Source: CAZKCI01 sp964584165
GTDB lineage: Bacteria; Auribacterota; Erginobacteria; Erginobacterales; CAZKCI01
Assembly: GCA_964584165.1 (NCBI GenBank)
Contig: CAZOYW010000004.1
Location: 1-64,000, forward strand
Direction of reading: 5' to 3'
Length of the DNA: 64,000 nt
The notes beneath the pieces are model-generated. The model had not been told where the DNA came from and made no database searches. It saw only the letters and a list, made by a program, of their open reading frames with translations. Numbering within the stretch: the first letter of the stretch is position 1; every line of letters begins with the position of its first letter. This document shows positions 59,993 to 64,000 of the stretch, piece by piece. Both the position numbers and the translations under genes were made by a program.

Positions 59993-60027
59993 TGGTCGGA
60001 GGGCTTCCTTCCCGGCTCCCGGTCGGT

Positions 60028-60033
60028 TATAAT
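60028..60033 (+). promoter_or_regulatory. -10 element (TATAAT) for mltF
   Basis: TATAAT at 60028-60033, followed by GGGAGGTG (60043-60050) 7 nt before the GTG at 60058. No -35 can be chosen with confidence. Confidence 0.5.
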
Positions 60034-60057
60034 CCGGCGACCGGGAGGTGCGCAGAC

Positions 60058-61977
60058 GTGAAGAACAAGCGGACGGGAACCTGGCGTCTTTCCTCGCTCA
60101 GCCGCGCCGCCCTCTGCCTCTGCCTCCTCGCCCTCCCCCCCTCCTCCTGCCGGGGGAAGGAATCCGCCCCGTCCGGAGCTCCGCCGCCTACCCCCGCCCC
60201 GACGCTCGCCGAGCAGGTCCACAGCGATGCCTACGCCGAGACCGGCGACCTCGCCGCCCTCCGCGGCCGCGGCCGCCTCCGGGTTCTCGCCCAGCGCCGG
60301 GGAGAGGACTACCTTCCCCGCCAGGGCTACCCCCACGACCAGGACCGGGAGCTCGCCGGCGAGTTCGCCGCGAGCCTCGGCCTGGAACCGGTGATGGTCT
60401 ACGTGGACAGCTTCGGGGCGCTCATCCCGGCCCTCCTGGAAGGGAAGGGGGACCTGATCGCCGACAACATGGCGATCACCGCCGAGCGGAAAAAGCTCGT
60501 TGCCTTCGCCGCCCCGCTCCTCTTCGTCCGCGAGCAGATCATCGCCCGGGCCGGTTCTCCCCGTCTTGCCTCCCCCTCCGCCCTCTCCGGCCGCTCCGTG
60601 GGCGTGCAGGAGGGTACGTCCTTTCTCGAGACCCTGGCCGGGCTCCGGAAGAAATACCCCCAGATCGCGCTCGACCTTCTCCCCGGCCGCCTGACCAGCG
60701 ACGACATCCTCGACCGGGTCGCCGCCGGATCGGTCGACCTCGCCGTCGACGACAGCAACGTCCTCGCCGTCGCCCTCCGCTACCGCTCCGACGTCCAATC
60801 CGTCCTCGACCTCCCCGGGGAGCGGGCGCTGGCCTGGGCGGTGCGCCCGGACAACCCCGAGCTGCTCCGGGCCCTCAACGATTTCCTCACCCGGGAGCGG
60901 ATGACCTCGGTCCGGGAGGAGAGATACCAGGACGATCTCCCCGCTATCCGGCGCCGCAAGTCCATCCGGATGATCACCCGCAACCACCCGGCGGCTTATT
61001 TTCTCTGGCGGGGCGAGCTTAAGGGCTTCGAGTACGAGCTGGCCAAGGAGTTCGCCCACCGCCAGGGGATACGCCTCCAGGTCCACGTCGTCCCCGAAAG
61101 CGTCTCCCTCTTCTCCGCCCTGACCGGGGGAGAGGGCGACTTCGTCGCCGCCTCCCTCCCCCCCGCGGCGGCGGTCCCCGGGGTCGCCTTCTCCGCTCCC
61201 TACCGGCGGCCGGATCCATCCGCGCTCAACGCTGGAGGCGCCTTCAGCGCGGCGACGGCGGTGGCCGCCTGCTGGGCGGCGCGTTCGTCCGACGCCCTTC
61301 TTCTCAAGGAGATCGACGCCTTCCTGGCCGCGGCGAGAAAGGAGGGGCTCCTGAACGAGCTTTCCGGCAAGTACGTCCGGGCGCTCGGATCGGCCTCGCC
61401 CGAGAAGCTGAAGGAATACCGGGAGGCGAACCTGGGCGAACGGATCTCTCCGTTCGATGGCTTCGCCCGCCGTTACGCCGAGAAATACGGCTTCCTCTGG
61501 CGGGCGATCGTCGCCCAGATGTACCAGGAGAGCCGATTCGACCCCCGGGCGCGCTCCTGGTCGGGTGCGGTGGGCTTGATGCAGGTCCAGCCCGAGACCG
61601 CGCGCCAGTTCGGTTTCCGGGACGGGCTCGACGACCCGGAGACCGGGATCCACGCCGGCGTCACCTATCTCGACTGGCTCCGCCGTCAGTTCGAGGCGGA
61701 GATCGACCTCTCCGAACGCCTCCTTTTCACCCTGGCCGCCTACAACGCCGGGATCGGCCACGTCACCGACGCCCGCCGGCTGGCCAAAAGCCTGGGGCTC
61801 GACGATCGGCGCTGGTTCGGCCACGTCGAGAAGGCCATCCGCCTCCTCGCCCGCCCGGAATACGCGGAGAAGGCCCGCCACGGCTATGTCCACGGGGAGA
61901 TCCCGGCGAACTACGTCCGCCAGATCGTCGACCGCTTCCGGGCCTACAGCGCCTTCGCGGCCCAGAGCGGCTCGTAG
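60058..61977 (+). CDS. mltF: MltF-type membrane-bound lytic transglycosylase with tandem SBP_bac_3-like domains
   Basis: 639 aa from the GTG at 60058 (the frame from 59983 passes through the promoter). Signal sequence ending ALPPSSC, a likely lipoprotein Cys. Two periplasmic-binding-type domains: about residues 75-300 (LRVLAQRRGEDYLPR, DLIADNMAITAERK, VAAGSVDLAVDD) and about 300-440 (IRMITRNHPAAYFLWRGELKGFEYEL). The C-terminal SLT domain, about 465-620, has catalytic Glu in QMYQESRFDPRARSWSGAVG and the LMQVQPETA and AYNAGIGHV motifs. Cleaves peptidoglycan at the outer membrane. Confidence 0.92.
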   Translation: MKNKRTGTWRLSSLSRAALCLCLLALPPSSCRGKESAPSGAPPPTPAPTLAEQVHSDAYAETGDLAALRGRGRLRVLAQRRGEDYLPRQGYPHDQDRELAGEFAASLGLEPVMVYVDSFGALIPALLEGKGDLIADNMAITAERKKLVAFAAPLLFVREQIIARAGSPRLASPSALSGRSVGVQEGTSFLETLAGLRKKYPQIALDLLPGRLTSDDILDRVAAGSVDLAVDDSNVLAVALRYRSDVQSVLDLPGERALAWAVRPDNPELLRALNDFLTRERMTSVREERYQDDLPAIRRRKSIRMITRNHPAAYFLWRGELKGFEYELAKEFAHRQGIRLQVHVVPESVSLFSALTGGEGDFVAASLPPAAAVPGVAFSAPYRRPDPSALNAGGAFSAATAVAACWAARSSDALLLKEIDAFLAAARKEGLLNELSGKYVRALGSASPEKLKEYREANLGERISPFDGFARRYAEKYGFLWRAIVAQMYQESRFDPRARSWSGAVGLMQVQPETARQFGFRDGLDDPETGIHAGVTYLDWLRRQFEAEIDLSERLLFTLAAYNAGIGHVTDARRLAKSLGLDDRRWFGHVEKAIRLLARPEYAEKARHGYVHGEIPANYVRQIVDRFRAYSAFAAQSGS

Positions 61978-62039
61978 CGATCGTGTCACGTATAACGTGT
62001 CATTGTCACGGCCGCCGCGTCCCTCGGTTCAACGCCGCC

Positions 62040-62100
62040 GACTTCTGCCTTCTGACTTCTTACTTCTGACTTCTGACTTCTGACTTCTGACTTGTTACTT
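62040..62100. repeat. ACTTCTG tandem module upstream of cobO
   Basis: About seven near-copies of gacttctg with period 8, reaching to the -10 box of cobO (TAGTAT, 62105-62110). That box ends 6 nt before the ATG at 62117, so this may also be a leaderless mRNA. Confidence 0.85.
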
Positions 62101-62116
62101 GTGTTAGTATCCCCCC

Positions 62117-62626
62117 ATGATCCACGTCTACACCGGGACGGGCAAGGGCAAGACCACCGCCGCCGCCGGCCTCGCCCTCCGCGCCCTGGGCTGGGGAAAG
62201 AAGGTCTGCCTCATTCACTTCCTGAAGGGGAGGGGGGTCTCCGGGGAGGACCGGATCCTGGGGCGGCTTGGGTCCTGCCGGATCGTTCGTTGCGGGCGGG
62301 GCTGCCTCCTCAAGCGGGAAACGGTCCGCCCGATCGACCGCCGGGAGGCGGAAAGGGGGATGGCGGAGGCCCGAGCGGTCGTGGACGGCCGGCGGGCGGA
62401 CCTCCTCATCCTCGACGAGCTCGCCGTCGCCCTCCATTTCGGCTTGATCCCGACGGCCGAAGCGGAGAAACTGGTTCGCTCCTGCCCGAAGGGGATGGAG
62501 CTGGTGATCACCGGGCGGCGCTGCCCTCGCTCCCTCCTGCGCCTGGCCGATTACGCGAGCGACGTGCGAGAGTTGGGCCACCCTTATCAGCGGGGAATCA
62601 AAGGAAGACGCGGCATAGAGTATTAA
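62117..62626 (+). CDS. cobO: Cob(I)alamin adenosyltransferase, CobO/BtuR type
   Basis: Adds the adenosyl group to cobalamin, making the AdoCbl cofactor. 169 aa, short form. Walker A YTGTGKGKTTAA at the very N-terminus; IHFLKG corresponds to the family's second motif; DLLILDELAVALHFGLI is the Walker B region; ITGRRCPRSLL and ADYASDVRELGHPYQRGIKGRRGIEY close the enzyme with the family's ARxGIEY-like end. TAA stop lies in an AT-rich hairpin; sucC starts 24 bp on. Confidence 0.9.
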   Translation: MIHVYTGTGKGKTTAAAGLALRALGWGKKVCLIHFLKGRGVSGEDRILGRLGSCRIVRCGRGCLLKRETVRPIDRREAERGMAEARAVVDGRRADLLILDELAVALHFGLIPTAEAEKLVRSCPKGMELVITGRRCPRSLLRLADYASDVRELGHPYQRGIKGRRGIEY

Positions 62627-62647
62627 AAATATCCGCGGGATATTTTT
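62625..62647. repeat. AAAAATATCC hairpin across the cobO stop
   Basis: AAAAATATCC (62625-62634), loop GCG, GGATATTTTT (62638-62647). The TAA stop (62624-62626) overlaps the stem, and the sucC ATG (62650) follows 3 nt later, so the structure would cover the sucC ribosome-binding region. Confidence 0.88.
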
Positions 62648-62649
62648 AT

Positions 62650-63774
62650 ATGAAGCTGTGCGAGCACCAGGCCAAGGATCTCCTCCGCTCCGCCGGGGTC
62701 GCCGTCCCCCGCGGCGTCCTCATCCGAGACCCGGCGGAGATCGACCGCGCCGGCGGACTCCCCCTCCCGGCGGTGGTCAAGGCCCAGGTCCCCGCCGGCG
62801 GGCGGGGCAAAGCGGGCGGGATTTTGGCCGCCTCCTCCCGGGCGGAGATCCGGGAGAAGGCCGCGCGCCTTCTCGGCGCTAAGATCCGAGGCTTCCCGGT
62901 GCGGGCGGTCCTGGTCGAGGAGAAGGTCGCCCTCCGGCGCGAGCTCTACGTCGGCTTCAGCGTCGACCTCGCCCGGGGGACCGTCGCCGCCCTCGCCTCG
63001 GCGGCCGGAGGGGTCGAGATCGAGGAGACCGCGCGCCGCGATCCCGGGCGGATCCGCCGGGAGGAGTTGAGCCTCCTCTCCGGCCTCGCCCCGGAGCAGG
63101 CGCGGCGCCTGGCCGAAGCCCTGGAACTCCCCCCCGGCCCGCGGGAGAGAGCGGCGGAGCTGATCGGCAAACTCTACGGCCTCTTCGTTCGCGCCGACGC
63201 CCTCCTCCTCGAGGTCAATCCCCTGGGTCTGAACGGGGACGGGGCGCTCGTCGCCCTGGACGGGCGAGTCGAGCTCGACGACGACGCCGCCTTCCGCCAC
63301 ACCGAGTTCACCTACCTCGACGACACGCTCACCCCCCTGGAGCGGGACGCCCGCTCCCGCGGCCTCATCTACGTGGAGCTTTCCGGCGACATCGGCGTGA
63401 TCGGAAACGGCGCCGGCCTGAACATGGCCACCCTGGACATGCTGAAGCGGGAGGGCCTCAAGCCGGCGAACTTCCTCGAGGTGAGCGGGAGGACCTACGC
63501 CCTCGCCGAGGAGGCCGTCCGGCTGGTCTGCTCCCGTCCCGGGATCCGCGCCCTCTTCGGCAACTTCTACGGCTGCATCTCCCGCAACGACGTCATCGCC
63601 CGGGGTCTGGCCTCCGCGGTCGGGAAAGGCCTCCTCACCGTTCCGATGATCGTGGCGATGCGGGGGAACGGGGCGGAGGAGGGGAGGGAGACGCTGCGCG
63701 CGGCCGGCCTGGAGGTCTTCGAGGACGACGAGCCGGCGGTCGCCAGATTGGCGGAACTATTATCGAGCCACTGA
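62650..63774 (+). CDS. sucC: Succinyl-CoA ligase beta subunit-like (ADP-forming type), divergent
   Basis: 374 aa from MKLCEHQAKDLLRSAGVAVP (62650). ATP-grasp domain: VVKAQVPAGGRGKAGGI, LYVGFSVDLARGT, LLLEVNPLGLNGDG. C-terminal flavodoxin-like domain has IGVIGNGAGLNMATLD, ANFLEVSGRTYA (standard enzymes have a GGGA-type loop here, so changed) and FGNFYGCISRNDVIARG. Forms a heterodimer with SucD, whose gene begins at 63916. Because of the changed loop it may belong to a related acyl-CoA ligase group. Confidence 0.88.
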   Translation: MKLCEHQAKDLLRSAGVAVPRGVLIRDPAEIDRAGGLPLPAVVKAQVPAGGRGKAGGILAASSRAEIREKAARLLGAKIRGFPVRAVLVEEKVALRRELYVGFSVDLARGTVAALASAAGGVEIEETARRDPGRIRREELSLLSGLAPEQARRLAEALELPPGPRERAAELIGKLYGLFVRADALLLEVNPLGLNGDGALVALDGRVELDDDAAFRHTEFTYLDDTLTPLERDARSRGLIYVELSGDIGVIGNGAGLNMATLDMLKREGLKPANFLEVSGRTYALAEEAVRLVCSRPGIRALFGNFYGCISRNDVIARGLASAVGKGLLTVPMIVAMRGNGAEEGRETLRAAGLEVFEDDEPAVARLAELLSSH

Positions 63775-63798
63775 AAACACTGAAGACGCCGGGGAGAT

Positions 63799-63817
63799 AG
63801 CGCCTGATTCCTCTGAT
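63799..63817. repeat. CCTGATT half-module before sucD
   Basis: AGCGCCTGATTCCTCTGAT matches one arm of the V-ATPase operon hairpins, here without a matching second arm. It lies in the 141-bp sucC-sucD gap, otherwise without recognised features. Confidence 0.7.
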
Positions 63818-63915
63818 CAACCTGAAATCGCGTCTCTTGGATAATGTGGGAGGGCCGTCTCGGCCCGATCCAGTCGTATGGTTTATCAATCCGCGCCCAT
63901 CCGCGTAATCCGCTT

Positions 63916-64000
63916 ATGCCGATCCTAGCCGATAAGAACACCCGCGTCTTGATCCAGGGGATCACCGGGAACGAGGGGCGCTACCACGCCGGCCTGATGA
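63916..64000 (+). CDS. sucD: Succinyl-CoA ligase alpha subunit, 5' end only
   Basis: 28 codons before the window ends: MPILADKNTRVLIQGITGNE then GRYHAGLM. This is the N-terminal CoA-binding Rossmann start of SucD (the motif VxVQGITGxxGxxH). Follows sucC, as usual. Rest not visible. Confidence 0.92.
   Translation, partial: MPILADKNTRVLIQGITGNEGRYHAGLM

Overview
This is about 64 kb of a GC-rich bacterial chromosome, densely packed with genes on both strands. I see no rRNA, tRNA, CRISPR array, phage or classical transposase. Lipoprotein signals, an outer-membrane-barrel-like protein, a membrane-bound lytic transglycosylase and a polyprenyl-linked polysaccharide cluster suggest a cell with an outer membrane. 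A V-type ATPase, divergent succinyl-CoA ligase genes and large Pro/Thr-linked secreted proteins fit an uncultured PVC/FCB-like or candidate-phylum bacterium. The sequence alone does not settle the taxonomy. A 10-base N run at 2358-2367 shows that this is a draft assembly.

Layout. 1-10.2 kb (minus): a probable operon of an RsbW-type kinase, a helical-repeat protein, a DUF6056-like membrane protein, two paralogous secreted M28 peptidases and an SBBP beta-propeller protein cut by the window edge. 10.4-15.6 kb (plus): a divergent NtrC-type regulator, then a 1228-aa secreted multidomain protein. 15.7-18.4 kb: threonine synthase and a glycosidase-like protein. 18.4-26.7 kb: a TMTC-like membrane TPR protein, three GT4 glycosyltransferases, an initiating sugar transferase and two small membrane proteins, together an exopolysaccharide/glycosylation locus. 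26.8-28.6 kb: Fe-alcohol dehydrogenase and a Usp protein. 28.7-37.9 kb: a V-type ATPase operon (G-C-I-K-F-E-A-B-D). 38-44 kb: PTS EIIA, a flippase-like protein, and FdrA plus DUF1116 bracketed by two YjjX-type NTPases. 44-51 kb: beta-barrel protein, NYN/coiled-coil protein, EFR1 flavodoxin-ferredoxin, BMP lipoprotein, APC transporter. 51-57 kb: GT2 synthase and potABCD. 57-64 kb: TPR protein, nucleoside-phosphorylase-like protein, four-helix-bundle (S23) protein inside repeat blocks, MltF, CobO, SucC and the start of SucD.

Two features run through the window. First, the secreted proteins at 0-15.6 kb are built from shared parts: Pro/Thr linkers, a C-terminal FRPS-type repeat domain in three of them, and an unrecognised domain of about 130 residues present three times, two of those copies in a perfect 531-bp tandem duplication. 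Second, many intergenic gaps are filled with short-period or palindromic modules, each with its own 'word' (TGATCA, CCTATAGG, GAGATCTCAG, TTCGCGAA, CCTGATT and others). Several begin at or inside the upstream stop codon, and some have lengthened the reading frame they follow. The four-helix-bundle gene sits inside one such block on both sides and could be part of a small mobile unit. I consider these modules and the shared unknown domain the best leads in the window.
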